Source: Phallus indusiatus
Taxonomy: Eukaryota; Basidiomycota; Agaricomycetes; Phallales; Phallaceae
Direction of reading: 5' to 3'
Length of the DNA: 64,000 nucleotides
NCBI GenBank assembly: GCA_027605045.1
Contig: JAQFWX010000041.1
Coordinates: 248,001-312,000 of the forward strand
The translations under genes were made by a program, and so were the position numbers. This document shows, piece by piece, positions 1-12,538 of this stretch. Below the pieces are notes generated by a model. The model was not told the origin of the DNA. It ran no database searches and saw nothing but the letters and a program-made list of their open reading frames with translations. Position 1 is the stretch's first letter, and the number at the start of each line of letters is the position of its first letter.

Positions 1-3000
1 TCGCGGAATAATGACTGTCTGAGAGGGACGACCAGAGGCTCGGGAGCTTGGGCGGCTTTGTAGAATGGATGGTGGTCTGGACCGAGACCGTGTTGGTTGT
101 TCGTAAACAATAGATGGCGGCCTAGAACGTCGAGGTGAAGGCTGTGCATAGATGACAGGGGGGGACTCAGACTCATCACGTTCTGGTGGCAAGATTACAG
201 AAGACCTAGACTGAGGACGACTAGGACGACTGAGTATAACAGGGGGACGAGAAGGCGTCCTATCTCTTGAACGCCCTTGGGTAATGAAGGTAGGCTGGTC
301 GAAATCATCGTCTTCCGACGAACGTTGCGGAATAATCACCTGAGGAGTGGAACGGTGAGAACGAACGGACGAAGGGCGATCTTCCAAGATGATGGGTGGA
401 CGACTGCGTGAACGTCCACGTGAAGTATCACGACCAATATGAATTTCCCTTGGGGGAGTCGGCGAACGGGAACGGTCGGGTCTTGGGATGACAGTTATAC
501 CACCATCACGAGACCGGGAATGTCTTGAAGACCTTGCCGATGGGGGGACGACCAGTATTGGCCCGCCTTGATCGACATCGTCGGAAATGGATTCAGACCC
601 TGAATCAGGGAGACGTATGGAGGTCGGTCGACGGGATCCTCGGGACGATACACGGGAAGGTCTCCTACTTGGATATTCAGCGAAGGGTGTACGGGAGCGT
701 GAGGGACGACCTGGGTCCTCGGGAGAGTATTCTGGGGAGGGATCTCGTGTTCGTTGTCTTCCGGGATCACCATATTGTGAACCCGATGGTCGTCGAGAAC
801 TACGACGCGAAGGCGTACGTCGACCGGAGACACCACGACGTGGCGGTGGTGGAGAATCTGGATCTCGGTCAGAAGAACTATGATAGGGTTGTTGATCGCG
901 AATGACCACAGGAGGAATACGTCCGATATCGTCGGCAGGTGGACGTGAAGCTGGTCGAGATGGCTGAATAATGATATTTGTGGGTGTTTGGCTTCGTCCT
1001 CGAATGTCCTCTTCATCTGAGCTACCATCCACAGGCGAACGAATAATTATCTGGCTTGGTCTGGATTGACTACGACCTAACCTAGATCGACTACGAGAAG
1101 GCCGCCTCGAAGGTTCAGGCGCAGGTTGTACAATGATTGCACCGGGTGAGCGCTCAGGGCGAGATATATCTTCCTGTTGTTGAGCGGGAGGAGGAATGAT
1201 AATGAGTGGAGTTTGGGTAGATTCAGGTGCTTCCCGACTTGGGCCTACCGTAGCGCCTGGTTCAGCATTAAAACCATGAGTTCTTGGAGCGTCTGAGAAT
1301 TGCTGAGTAGGAGGTTGGACAGTCGTTTGGGTAAAGTCCACTGCAGGAGGCGCATTGGGATCCGGGGGAGGTCGTGGGCCTGGACCAGGCGTTGCAGTAG
1401 CTCTTGTTCTCGCTGGAGATACTTCCTCAACCACCCTAGGAGGAACGAACGGGCGAATATCGCCATCTTCGTCGTCGTCTTCGTCAGCGACATTGAAAGT
1501 ACGTCGAGGCCTTCCTGACGGAGATGGGGAAACAACACTGATACCCGGCCGTTGAAACGGAGCACCACGACCTTGTTGTGGAACAAAACCAGCTGGAGTG
1601 GCAGGATATACAGAAGGACCACCAGCCCAGAATCCTGGCGGAGGGCCACCAGGACGAGGTACAAAACCAGCAGGAACATCCGCAAAGGTGTCAGGATGTG
1701 GAGGTATGAATGGTTCGTCCTCATCGTCAATTTCCTGAGGACGGCGACCAAGTCCGCGAAACGGTGTTCCTCTACCGGGACCGGCCGCGGGTGGTACAGG
1801 GGGTCCCCCATGAAATATCCTTGGAGGGGGAAAAGTAGGTGGTGGATAGGGAGCAGGGACGAAGGGAACTAGGCAAGTTAGCGTTAAAGAAGCTTATCGA
1901 AGCAGATCTTAAAAGAAATTGCATACCAGCTGCTGGGATACCCAGATACCGAGATATATCATTCCGTAATTGATCAATCCTTGCACCGACACCCTGTATT
2001 TCGGCGTGTCGATCTCGCACATCTCGCTCGAGCCAGTTATTTAGACTCCTCATGTAATTTATCATCTCTCCCTGCTGTTCAAGAGTGGCATGTCGAGCGT
2101 CTTGATCAATCTGAAGGGAACAATCAGACTCTAAAAGAAATGAAAATGTTTCAAAGTCTTACACGCAATATTCGCAATATTTCATTGTATTCCGGAGGCT
2201 TCAGATAATTAAGTTAGTCAGGTTATTTAATGATAAAAAGGCCACTAACCGGAACAGCCGGTGCTACAGGTACAGGGATGGTTTGTTGTGCGACTGGTGG
2301 TCCGCCTCGAAGTTGTTGTGGCGTTGGTTGGAATGGAGCAGCTCCCCTCTGTACAAGTCATTAAAACGAAGATGAACGCTGAAAAAAATTTCTTGTCTTA
2401 CTGGAGGGCCACGTCTAAACACCGAGAAAGCAGGTGGTGCCGTAGGTACACGAGGAGGAACTTCATGTTGTGGGGGTGGCTACAAATTTCCACGTTAAAT
2501 TGTTGTTCAAATAATCTTAAGAACAAAAAAAACGACTTACTCGAGATGATGTTCGTTGTGTAGGTTGACCGTCAAATGATGGGAGCTGACCTTCCCCAAG
2601 ATGACGAGAACGGGGTGTCGGGGTGAGACGAGAACGACCAGGATCGTGATGAACTTGTGAAGGTTGCTGGGGAGCGGTTACTGAAGGTCCTTCGTCATCC
2701 ACAGAAGACTCCGGGGGCACGAATGGTGGAACACCTGCAGGACGTTGACCAGTACCAGTAACAGGAGCTGATGAAGACCGAATAATAGTAGAAGGCGAAG
2801 CGCTTCGTGGTCTTGGTCTAGACGTTGGGATTCGAATGCTGGGAAGCGGTTCTAGTGGAATCGTCGCAGACGTTGGTGGCATTTCCGGCAACCTTGATGA
2901 CAGTTGAGTTAACAAGCTGATGAAAGCCGGGGGTGATCTGGCGGGTACAGGTGTGGGAGCATGAAGAGGTATCGACGCAGGTGGAGGTGCTGGTGCAGGC

Positions 3001-6000
3001 GGGAAATCAAAGAGACTTTGAGGATCAATATCGTCTGTATGTGAGCTCTCCGACATTGTAACGGTTCGACCCTCGCCCGACAGCATATCTTTCACATCTT
3101 GTAATGTTCTTTGCATATCTCGAATCATATCAGTATACATTCGATGTTGTTCTTCGTCCGGGACAGCGCGTTCCTCTCGGATTATTTCTGCGCGAGGGGG
3201 TATCACAATCTGAACTGGCTGTCGATCAGCTGCCTGCCTGGTTTCGTCCCGTAATTCATCTATCGACCGTCGTGTCTGATCACAGTGAGAACGCAAATCG
3301 TCCAATTCAGTTCGGATGTTGTCTAAAAGTATCAGAAGAGTAGGATGCGGTTCCGCAGGGACTTGTTCCTCTTGAGGTCTAACCGTTTCAACGGAAGGCG
3401 TAGGCGACGGTGGTGGTTGCACTGGTTGAGGCGTCAAAGACGAGGATGACTCTGAATAGCCATCGTCAGGATCAGAGGAAGGACTGGATACACTACTGGG
3501 ACTGGACGGCGTCGAAGGCGATGATGGAGGCGAAGGAGGTTGGACTATTACAGGTAGAGCTTCGAGGTCTTCGGACGACATCAAGTCCCAATCATCCGAG
3601 TGATGAGACGAAAGCCATGAGACACTAGAAGAGCTAGTAGTAATACTTGATAAAACTGACGCTCTGACGTTTGGAACAGAGGAAAAGGAGGGAGTAGGAG
3701 TAGGGGATCGTCGGGGAACTGGTGTCGTAGCGCGCGATGATACTGAACTTCTTCCAACAGAAACATCTTTTTGCCGAACGGGGGGCGGTGGTGGTTGACG
3801 CGAAGTCATCTCGTCCTGAATTCTAGTAGCAAGGTCATCCAATTTCTGTCCGATATCATCTATATGACGATGGAGATCAACATGCTGTCCATTGCGTATA
3901 TCGTTGATATCATGAAGATAGTGTAATAAACGATTAACGTCGTGAGTTAAAATCGACGAAGGGGGTGGACTGTGAGGTGCCGATTGAGGTACATCGAACA
4001 TTTCTCTCGGTTCTGGTTCCATGTCCTCTGATGCACGCGATGAGATCGTTTCCAGCTGACTCCTTATTGACGGCACATTTGACCAAGGCGTGCTGACGCT
4101 AACACTGAAACTAGCCTGGGGGGTAATAGTTAAGGAGCGAGGAATGGACGTAGTAGTTATGGTACTGCTACTGCTGCTGCTCGCAGACGGCGGCATGGGG
4201 CTACTAGGAGAGGATGGCTATAAAGCGATGAGAATGGAATACCAAAAATTCAAATAAAATCATACACTAATTGTACTCTCCGACGGAGTAAGTGACCGCG
4301 AAATAATAGATTCACGGGTGACACTAGATTCTGAAGAAAGAGTAGGCCTCCAAGTTGTTGTAGACTCCGTAGACGTTGGCGTAACTTCGAATTCGTATAG
4401 TGATTCCTCATCAGGACTTATTCTGGACGATCGCATCGAGACACTTGAAACAGTCGAAGGAGTGCGAGTCAAGGATGGCGTCAGAGAAATGGTAGGCTGG
4501 AACGACTCAGAAGAAGATGAAGAAGGAAAAGGCGTTGTATGGGGTTCGCTTTGAGGTGATAGCATCGACGGTGACGACCGGGGACTCAATATAGGCAGAT
4601 CAAGAAAAGGAGAGCTGGGTGTAAGAGAAGAGGGGGCCCGAGATGGTGAAGCTGGAAGCGGAATATCAACAACGGAAAGAGGAAGTTCACTAGACGATTC
4701 AGTCGTAGGTGACGAGACTGTATGCTCCGACGGTGGAGGCGGTGATGGCGGCGGAGGTGGTGGGGGTGGTGTAGACGGCTGAACCGTAATTTGAGGAGGG
4801 GATAACGCAGGCGGTGTTTGTGGGGGAGAAGGCGGTGGAGAAGATGAAGGGGGCGGAGGGGGAGGCGTAGGCGGGACGGGAGTCATAGGGAAACGAATAC
4901 CAGGCGTTTCCGATTGAGCAGAAACAGTTGGACCCAAAAGCGAGGTATCGAATGATACATCAGGACCCTCCTGAAATGGTAAAGAAGGAGCAGACACAGA
5001 TGGCTCAAGAAGCGTCGAGTCGTAAGAGCCCGTGCTTTCCTCGTACAACGAAGCCTGTATCACGCTCATAGGTGTCGACGGCGACGGTAAACTGGGAATA
5101 GACGTCAACTCTTCACTGCTCTCGGGTAAAGAGGGACTCTGGGGCGTTGTGGAAATCGAACTCGGAATCAGGAAAGTACCAGTCGACGCATCTGACTCCG
5201 AAGAAACAGAAGGCGCCGGCGATGACCGAGAAGAAAGAGTCAAAAGGCTCGGTGACACGGGCGATACAGTTGAAGGCATTGAAGGCACTGAAGGCATCGA
5301 CGGTCGAAGTGAGCTTTCAGACGAGACTGATAGAGAAACTGTGAAAGGCACAGTATCATCAGATTCCGTCACCGTAGACAAGCGAGTGCTTGGTTCAAGG
5401 CTCGACAAAGGTGTCAATCTCGGACTGGATTCATCCGGTAAACTTGGAATTGTACTCATACGCGACGGTGGACGACTGCTCGAAACGATGCTGAACTGCT
5501 CATCATAAACTGAACTCGGAGTAATAGTTGGCATTTCCTCTTCTGAAGGTTCTTCCGCAGAACTAACGGTAGATGGTATTCCCAGGTCGGTCGAAATGGA
5601 AAGCGTTGTCATAGAAGGCAGGGACTGAACAATGGGAGTGGGAGTAGATGGACTACTAGGTGTAGGTATATCCATTGAAATACTGACACTAGATATTGTG
5701 GACGACAAAGGTGGAAGAGGCGTCGATGGCGGAGTAGGAGATGAATCCGGGGTAGGTGTCGATATATAGACAGGCGTAGATTCTTCCTCCTCCGTAGCAG
5801 TAGATATCGGTGTTATATCATGCAAACTCTCAGGCTGAGGAGTGGGCGAGGGACTAGATAGAGAGTCGAGCGATGGAAGAGATTCCACGCTGACAACAGA
5901 TTCAGGACCACTCGCGACACTAAGAGCTTTCTCGACAATCTCCGGACTAGCAGGAAGCGCAGGCAGATCGCGAATACTGAGTGACTTGGTGCTAGGAGTC

Positions 6001-9000
6001 GATGGGCATGGACAGGGCTCTACAGTTTGATATTGAGTCGACGGCGTGCTGGGACACTTTGGCGCGGTTTCGTATTCGGAGCAAAGCTCAGCAGTTTGAT
6101 ACTCATTTGACGACGGAATAGATTCCAACGATGCATACTCGGTAGACGCATATGATGGTGCAGTATGGAACTCCGTTGAACCTTGACTGACGGCTGTATC
6201 ATACTGAGTAGAACTCGGGGCGCGGGAAGCCGTACTGAAATGAGTCGAAGTAGGCGAAGGCGTTCTGGTAGTGAAGAACGTCGTCGTAGATCCCGGAGCC
6301 GTCAAAAAGACATCGCTATCGGAAGGTCTCTCGGAGCCTGACAAGAAAGGATCGGAATCATACTGTTCTTGGTCAGGTATACTTCCGACAGCACTATACG
6401 AGTCCGCCATGGTCATCGACAGTGGAGTGAAATCCGACAAGTCTGAAGATTGACAAATATCATACCCAATCGAACCATAAGTTGATGTCCTGGTGAATGT
6501 AGGTAGTTCAGATAGAGTCGTCGGAGTAGCCGTGTATGAATGACGCGTAGGTGTCTGATGTAAATCTTCGCTGTCAGCAGTCGGTGCAGGTCGTAACGTT
6601 TGGGTATTAGAATCAATAGCCGAGTCAATAGTCGAGTCGTTTTCCTTATCAGATCCCTCAACAGCTGTTACATACGGCGCGACAGATTCAGAGGAACTAG
6701 ACTTCCTTGTGCTAGATTTCCGGGGTGTACGCCGACGAATGCCAGGACTCCTGTATAGAGTAGACGCTGTGGTTTTGCTAGGCGTCTTGGGAGACGTAGT
6801 GGTGGTCGGGAAAGTAACGCGTTTACCACTAGGAGTCGACGAGGAATATGAAGCGAGCGAATTGGAATCAGACAGGTCCCCATCATGAGAGTCACCCAGC
6901 AACGATGCAGATTGACTGCCACGCAGAGATAACGTGGAAACGCGAATCTGAGGTGAATCAGATGGAATACTTTGTAAAGTCCGCAATGGCGAAACGCTTG
7001 GAGACTCGCCCTGGGATGACGCTCGTTGACTTGGAGGAAACGAATAGTAAGAGCTGGCTGGTGTAGTCCTCGCACTAAGTCTACTCGGCGCAGTCCGGAA
7101 TGTTGCACTTTCGCTAGCTTCAGATGATGTCTTTGCAGACGCAATACGACTTCTTTTGCCAGCGCTAGGTGGAGGACTGACAATGACATTCCCGGGAGTA
7201 CTAGGCCCGCTTGAGACGGTAACCGGTTTCCCAAAAACCACGGATCTGGGAGCGGAATACACGCTTTTGAATTCTGTATTGAGATCTTCCAGGGAGCTCG
7301 TACGTCGCAAAGAGCTACTTCGACTGGGTGCGATGACTTTGCTGCCTTCCACTGGGTAGAGCATACCAGTACTATCTATCGCAGCATCATCTGATGCGCG
7401 ACGACGATACAGGCCAACATCGTCCAACGGAGAAGTGACAGCACCAACAAGGCTGGAGCGAGAAGAGACAGAGGCCGCGGATGATCCTCCGATATCAGGT
7501 AATGTGTCCAAAGGCGGGACGAAGACGGTACTTCTTGAGCCAGATTGCGATTTGCTACCTGAAGATGAACTGCTTTCCGACTTGATTGTTCCAATTGAAG
7601 GTGCCGGGGACCGGGAGCGAACAGACGGATCTGGCAAAGTGACGGCGCGGTTGAGCGCTTCCCTGTTTCAATACATAACGTCGTTAAAACATGGACTATT
7701 CATGATGTTTTTGTGAAGACAGACTAACCAAATTGCTCCTACCCATCTAACACGTTCTCGGGCACTGTCAGCTCCTAAACGCTCCAAACCGTCTGGATAG
7801 AAGAGCTGGAAAGGACAGAGGAATTCGCGCAAGGCCCTTTCGGGTCCCGACCCGGTTGCTTGCTCCCGCGCCGCAATCGTTCCAATGTCGTCTTGAGCGC
7901 TTGGATGATTTGGTGAAGGTACGGAACGAACTTCATTGCAGTTGAGCAAGTCGAGAGTGATAATGCCACGTCCACCTCCTGGAGCTATCCAAGAGAGGAC
8001 GAGTACGTGTGGATAAAGAACTGCCTGAGTACGAATCCAGCGGAAAGGGGGTGAAGCGTGTACGTTCAAGTACCAAAGTTGACCAACACGCAAGGGCTAG
8101 AAACGACGAGTTAGGCTGTGATACTGCCAGGGGAAAATAAAACAATTACCTCTCGATCTGGTTGAGCAAATGGACCCAACTCCGCAATATCAAACGGTGT
8201 TTTGTTACTACTGCTACCGCTGGAAACACTCTTCCTTTCACTGCCATTGCCATTTGAATTAGAGCCATTAGACCCTTTAGCTGACTTGACAATGTTCAAT
8301 CCGGCAGTCCCCTTTCCGCTCCCAGCGTTCGAGCCGTCAGCTTCAACGGGAATAGGAGGGAGGGACCTATTGATTTCGGGTGGCTCGCTACGCTTGATGC
8401 TGAAGAAGCCCTCATATGATGAGTCAGAAACGACTGAAGATGCTTTGGTGGACTTTCCCAAGGATGGCGTTCTTTCTTTCCAAGCAGCAACGATTTTGCG
8501 GACCGAGTGCAAAGGGGAACGAGGGGACGTAGGCGTCCGAGGTAGTTGTTTGCTTGACGACACAGCAGTAGAATACGCGGAACGCGTTTCGGTACGTGCA
8601 GGGGAAAGCAACGATGACAATGTGAGCACCGACTTTACCGGAGAAATTGAGCGAGAGTCAAGTGTCGGTATAGTAGTTGTACGAGGAACTGTGTTGTATG
8701 AAGTTGAAGATTCCGATTGGGTTCTTCTATACGATGAAGATGAAGATGGAAAAGAAGGGGAGGATGTCGTGACAGGTGATCTGAATGTTCGACTTTGAGA
8801 TGAAGAAAGTTCAGATACAGATTTATCTTTATCTTCGAAAAATGCTATTAAGTCGATTGCGCGACCAGAGCGTGGCGGAGGACGCGGTGGACGTTCTGGC
8901 GAGGCTGTTCGACTGCGCCCATGCATGGCTTGAGAGATGTTGCCTGGAGTGATAGACCTAGGCGGGAGGGATTCATAGTGGGAGGACGCGACACTACTGG

Positions 9001-9433
9001 CTGCTGCGGATGCGGGGCGGGGTGGCATGATGGTTGAGGATCGAAAAGAGTTGGGACGCGATTGCGGGTCTTCGGTACGCTCAGTAATCATACTCAAAAT
9101 TCGAGGGGGGAAATTGTAAGGATCGAGAACGTATGTATCCCATCGAGAAGAACTCCCGTCTACGCTGCTGAGAGTTGCTTCGACCTCAGCTTCCTCAGCG
9201 GCAGAAGACGCGTCGTTATAGTCGGATGGTGCAGGAGACAGAATAGTACGCCTTGTATAAATATCAGATGAGGAATCCTCTGAGGAACGTGGATCTGATT
9301 TTCAAGTTCAATTACTTTTGAACGAAATAGTTGGCAGGGGAGAGAGAAACTCACCAAATCGCGTGTAAGTTGAAAGACTTGTCCATGTTCTTCCTGGTGT
9401 CGTTGGTGGATCGGAAGAATGATAATCGGACAT
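1..9433 (-). CDS. Giant PH-domain, Ser/Pro-rich disordered protein (3' end beyond window)
   Basis: Exons on the minus strand: 9433-9355, 9294-8150, 8096-7729, 7662-4266, 4217-2541, 2479-2402, 2348-2250, 2198-2163, 2110-1927 and 1868 to below 1. All junctions are GT-AG and keep frame, giving at least 2977 codons; the last exon is still open at base 1. The start ATG gives MSDYHSSDPP. A PH-like domain lies at about residues 410-535 (GQLWYLNVH, a WIRT strand, and the closing RVRWVGAIWEAL helix carrying the usual Trp). Residues 536-2220 are Ser/Thr/Pro-rich, with poly-Pro stretches near 1480-1550 and heptad-like segments in exon 5. Another coiled coil lies at about 2282-2350. The tail from 2390 is rich in Arg-Ser-Pro with recurring Ile/Val triplets. 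PH domains bind phosphoinositides or proteins, so a scaffold at membrane or cortex is an inference. I do not recognise the family by name; exon 8 (36 bases) is the least certain exon. Confidence 0.75.
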
Positions 9434-9732
9434 GAGAAAACATAAAACTTGAGGAGGAAATGTTGCAAGTGAGCTAGAAAGGGGGAAAAAAAGAAAAAGT
9501 TAGTAGAAGGACGTTGACGTTGAAGGTCAAGAGGACGCGTCGAGCTTCGTTTGTTTGTTGTTTGTGACTTTACGCGCTTCCGCTCCCAACGCGAATGACA
9601 TGTCACGTGCAGAAAACAAACTTTAAAGCGTGAGAACTCAGAACCACACTAAACCTTAAATCACATAGTAGTTACAAGCACTTTTGATAATCAAGTATTG
9701 CTACAAAAAATATACTTTTGAAAAATTGTAAA
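9434..9732. promoter_or_regulatory. Promoter region of the PH gene / 3' flank of RRP41
   Basis: This 299-base gap lies upstream of the PH gene and downstream of RRP41, both on the minus strand. It holds a palindrome TGACATGTCA (9596-9605) overlapping an E-box CACGTG (9604-9609), a class of site bound by bHLH factors. That function is inferred. No gene is seen. Confidence 0.35.
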
Positions 9733-10774
9733 TTAGACAGCATCGCGCATTGCTGCATCCATGTCATCTTCTGGGATACCTTCTTTTGTTGCAGAACTAC
9801 CGGCGCTGTCCATCGCTCGCACGAGGTCAGTTGTATAGCCACGCACTGCCAAGCGCATATGAGAATGCAGTGTTTTTGACGCGGTTACAGCTAACTTAAG
9901 TAGCTCTTCAAATCTGCAGGGAGAAATGAGATTTTCCTAACAGAGAAGACTCAGTGCCTTACCTGTCAACGTGTAGTCTTGTTTCCATTGTCACCAGGGT
10001 AATCTTCTCAGTTTTGGGCATAATTGCAACTGTTACATGAGGTACGTCGTTTTCTTCTAGTGCTGTCAAGTCTAGCAAAGGTTTTGTCGAGGATACGCCG
10101 CATGTTATGGCAGCTACATAATCTGCCATTGGAATCCCGGCATTGACTAAGGCAAGTGTTGTTGCATTGATGGCCGCCTGTAGAAGACCTTGAAACAATG
10201 AGACTTGTGTGGTAAAAGAGACAAAAAAAAATCAAAATTGACATACCTCCATCTTGCTCCATAACTTGTATGAAAATGTCGATTTCAGATCGCGGATACA
10301 GATGAGTTTGCACAACAGGCTCAAAGGTGGATTTTATCGACGCAGCGAGTTCTAATAATCGTCTAAACAACGTCTTCCTCCATAAAAGCTTCTTTATCCG
10401 AGAGACATAGTCTTCACTTACCGGTCTGAACGCCCTCTTCGTCTCCTTTCGTTTGAGCTGAACGGAGCCACATTGAATTCGACATTAATGATTGCCCGAT
10501 CGTGCATGGTTTGGCTTCGCTGATAAGCCTCCCTAGGCCCAAAAACAGACGCAATAACGGTCGTCAATCCATGAGCAACAGTCGAATATCCGTCCGCCGT
10601 CGAGTTCGACCCCGTAAAATCAATGTCAAAGTTTCTCAGTTCGTATTGCCGCCGGCCATCTGACCGATACCCTCCCTCATTGAGAACCTCCTCTCGTGAG
10701 CCCTGTTAAAATTACGTCGTTAGCACTCGAAAATCATTACCACCCCCTAAAGAAGCGTATGGGGTACACACCAT
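9733..10774 (-). CDS. RRP41: Exosome complex subunit RRP41 (RNase PH fold)
   Basis: Exons: 10774-10772 (ATG only), 10702-10422, 10362-10247, 10188-9963 and 9913-9733, giving 268 aa. The protein has the standard RRP41/Ski6/EXOSC4 layout: an N-terminal GGYRSDGRR block, MHDRAIINVEF in the core, LYPRSEIDIFIQVMEQDGG, AAINATTLALVNAGIP, and LEENDVPHVTVAIMP near the end. RRP41 is one of six RNase PH-like ring subunits of the eukaryotic RNA exosome, which channels RNA to the catalytic RRP44 and RRP6 subunits in nucleus and cytoplasm. In fungi the ring itself is generally not catalytic. Length fits the family. The first exon is only the start codon, followed by an intron of 69 bases; this is the least certain part, although the next exon begins exactly where family N-termini do. 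It is divergently paired with NPT1. Confidence 0.9.
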
Positions 10775-10855
10775 TCAAGGTTCAATATGGGCGCCTGAGA
10801 CGACCCTCTCCTATCGGAATTCGCCGACGTCAACGTCTCCTCATCTGATGCCGTC
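10775..10855. promoter_or_regulatory. 81-base divergent promoter between RRP41 and NPT1
   Basis: The proposed start codons of RRP41 (minus) and NPT1 (plus) are only 81 bases apart, so both promoters and both 5' leaders must fit here or run into the neighbouring gene. No TATA box is visible. The region would act in both directions, if the one-codon first exon of RRP41 is right. Confidence 0.5.
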
Positions 10856-12538
10856 ATGGCGATAAACAATGCCCAACTCAAGCCTGTGTCATTGCTGGAC
10901 ACTGATTTGTATAAAGTGACATTTGATCTATACAATTCTTACTTTAATTCACTAATGCGTCAAGTATAGTTTACGATGCAGCAGGCCGTGCTGAAGACAT
11001 TTCCAGATGTCGTCTGCACCTACCGGTTCAAGAATCGGACACCTTCTACTTTGTTTAGTAAGGAGTGCATAGACCGTTTTCGTGGGGCAGTGCATGGTTA
11101 GTTTGTCCGGACTCATTTGATTCAGACAAGCCTCGGAATGTATGCTTATCATAACCACTTCAGATTTGGCAAATCTCCCTCTCGCTCAATCAGAGCGCGA
11201 TTGGCTCAAAGTCACATGTCCCTTTTTCACAGACGACTATCTGTCTTACCTATCGTCGTTCAAATTTAAACCCGAACAAGTCTCGATTTCATTCGTCGAA
11301 TCGGCTGATCGTCCGGGTATGGGAGATGTCGAAATTGAAACAAACGGATTATGGGTCGAGACCATTCTTTGGGAGGTCCCATTGATGAGTTTACTGAGCG
11401 AAGCTTATTTTCTGACCGATGATCGCGATTGGGACTATGAGGGACAAGAAGGTTACTTTTAAATCCTTTTCAAATTCGTGCTAAGCTGAAGGCCGCTTTT
11501 GTAGAACGGGCTTATGAGAAAGGAAGAGCGCTTCTAGAAGGCGGAATAACATTTTCTGAATTCGGAACGAGAAGGCGACGGTCGCAACGTACTCATGATA
11601 TTGTCGTAGCAGGCTTAAAACGAGCATCTCAAGATTTTTCAAGTCCCGGTTGTGGACGTCTAGTCGGAACGAGCAACGTAGGCTGCATTACCCTAACAAA
11701 TATTTCCGTTTATTTATTATTTCTGCAGGTCTATCTGGCGTATAAACATGGGCTTAAGCCAAGCGGTACCATCGCTCAGTAAGTTTTCATATCCTGTCAT
11801 TGTACATCGACAATTGATTTAATAAATAGTGAATGGTTCATGGCCGTCGGCGCTCTGTTAGGCTACGAACACGCTAATGCCAAAGCTTTAGATATATGGC
11901 ACGGCATATATGGGACCGTAAATCTCATCGCCTTAACAGATACATTTACAACAGACGTTTTCTTCAAGGTCAGTGACCAATAAAACATCTTTAGAGTCAG
12001 AGAGGTAAACTTGAACTAGGATTTTACACCGGAACGTGCGCGGTTGTGGTCAGGGATTAGACAAGACAGCGGTGACCCGTTTATCTACGCTCCAAAGGCC
12101 AAGGCTATGTATGAAAGCCGAGGTGTGGACCACCGAGAACACTTTATTGTGTACTCAGACAGCGTCAATGTTGAGCTTGCCAAGAGCTTGAAACATCAAT
12201 GTGATGAGCTGGAATTCAAGAGTATGGTTTAATCAATCCTATATTTTTGAAATCTAAGTTCACGCACCTTTTCCCCTTGTGTTAGCCATGTTCGGGATCG
12301 GAACAAACTTTACGAATGACTTTGACAAGAAATCATGCCGAGAAGAAAAGAGCAAAGCATTGAACATGGTTATCAAGATTTTTTCGGTGAATGACAAACC
12401 TTGTGTTAAACTAAGTGATGAACCTCATAAGGTAAGTATATCGATTGAATATTATCCTCTAATGTCTAAATCACTATTTAGCATACTGGAGATCACGCAG
12501 CAATTGATTATGTTAAATCTGTGTACGGTTTGGAATAA
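10856..12538 (+). CDS. NPT1: Nicotinate phosphoribosyltransferase
   Basis: Exons: 10856-10915, 10970-11096, 11164-11451, 11505-11677, 11729-11778, 11830-11968, 12020-12221, 12286-12431 and 12482-12538, giving 413 aa. The enzyme makes nicotinate mononucleotide from nicotinic acid and phosphoribosyl pyrophosphate in the Preiss-Handler salvage route to NAD. Recognisable blocks are LLDTDLYKFTMQQAVL (N-terminus), the SEFGTRRRR signature at residues 176-184, SGTIAHEWFMA, RQDSGDP and FGIGTNFTND. The apparent stop just after base 11450 lies in a 53-base intron: splicing 11451 to 11505 restores the conserved block before SEFGTRRRR. The size matches the fungal family. An upstream ATG at 10848 stops after five codons, so 10856 is taken as the start. 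Confidence 0.93.

Noticed and set aside
5032..5508. 158-codon plus-strand ORF opposite the PH gene
   Set aside because: Complement of the Ser-rich exon; low-complexity Glu/Gly/Val composition is what reversed Ser/Thr/Pro codons give.
11452..11504. In-frame stop suggesting that NPT1 is a pseudogene
   Set aside because: The stop lies in a 53-base GT-AG intron; splicing restores the conserved block up to SEFGTRRRR.
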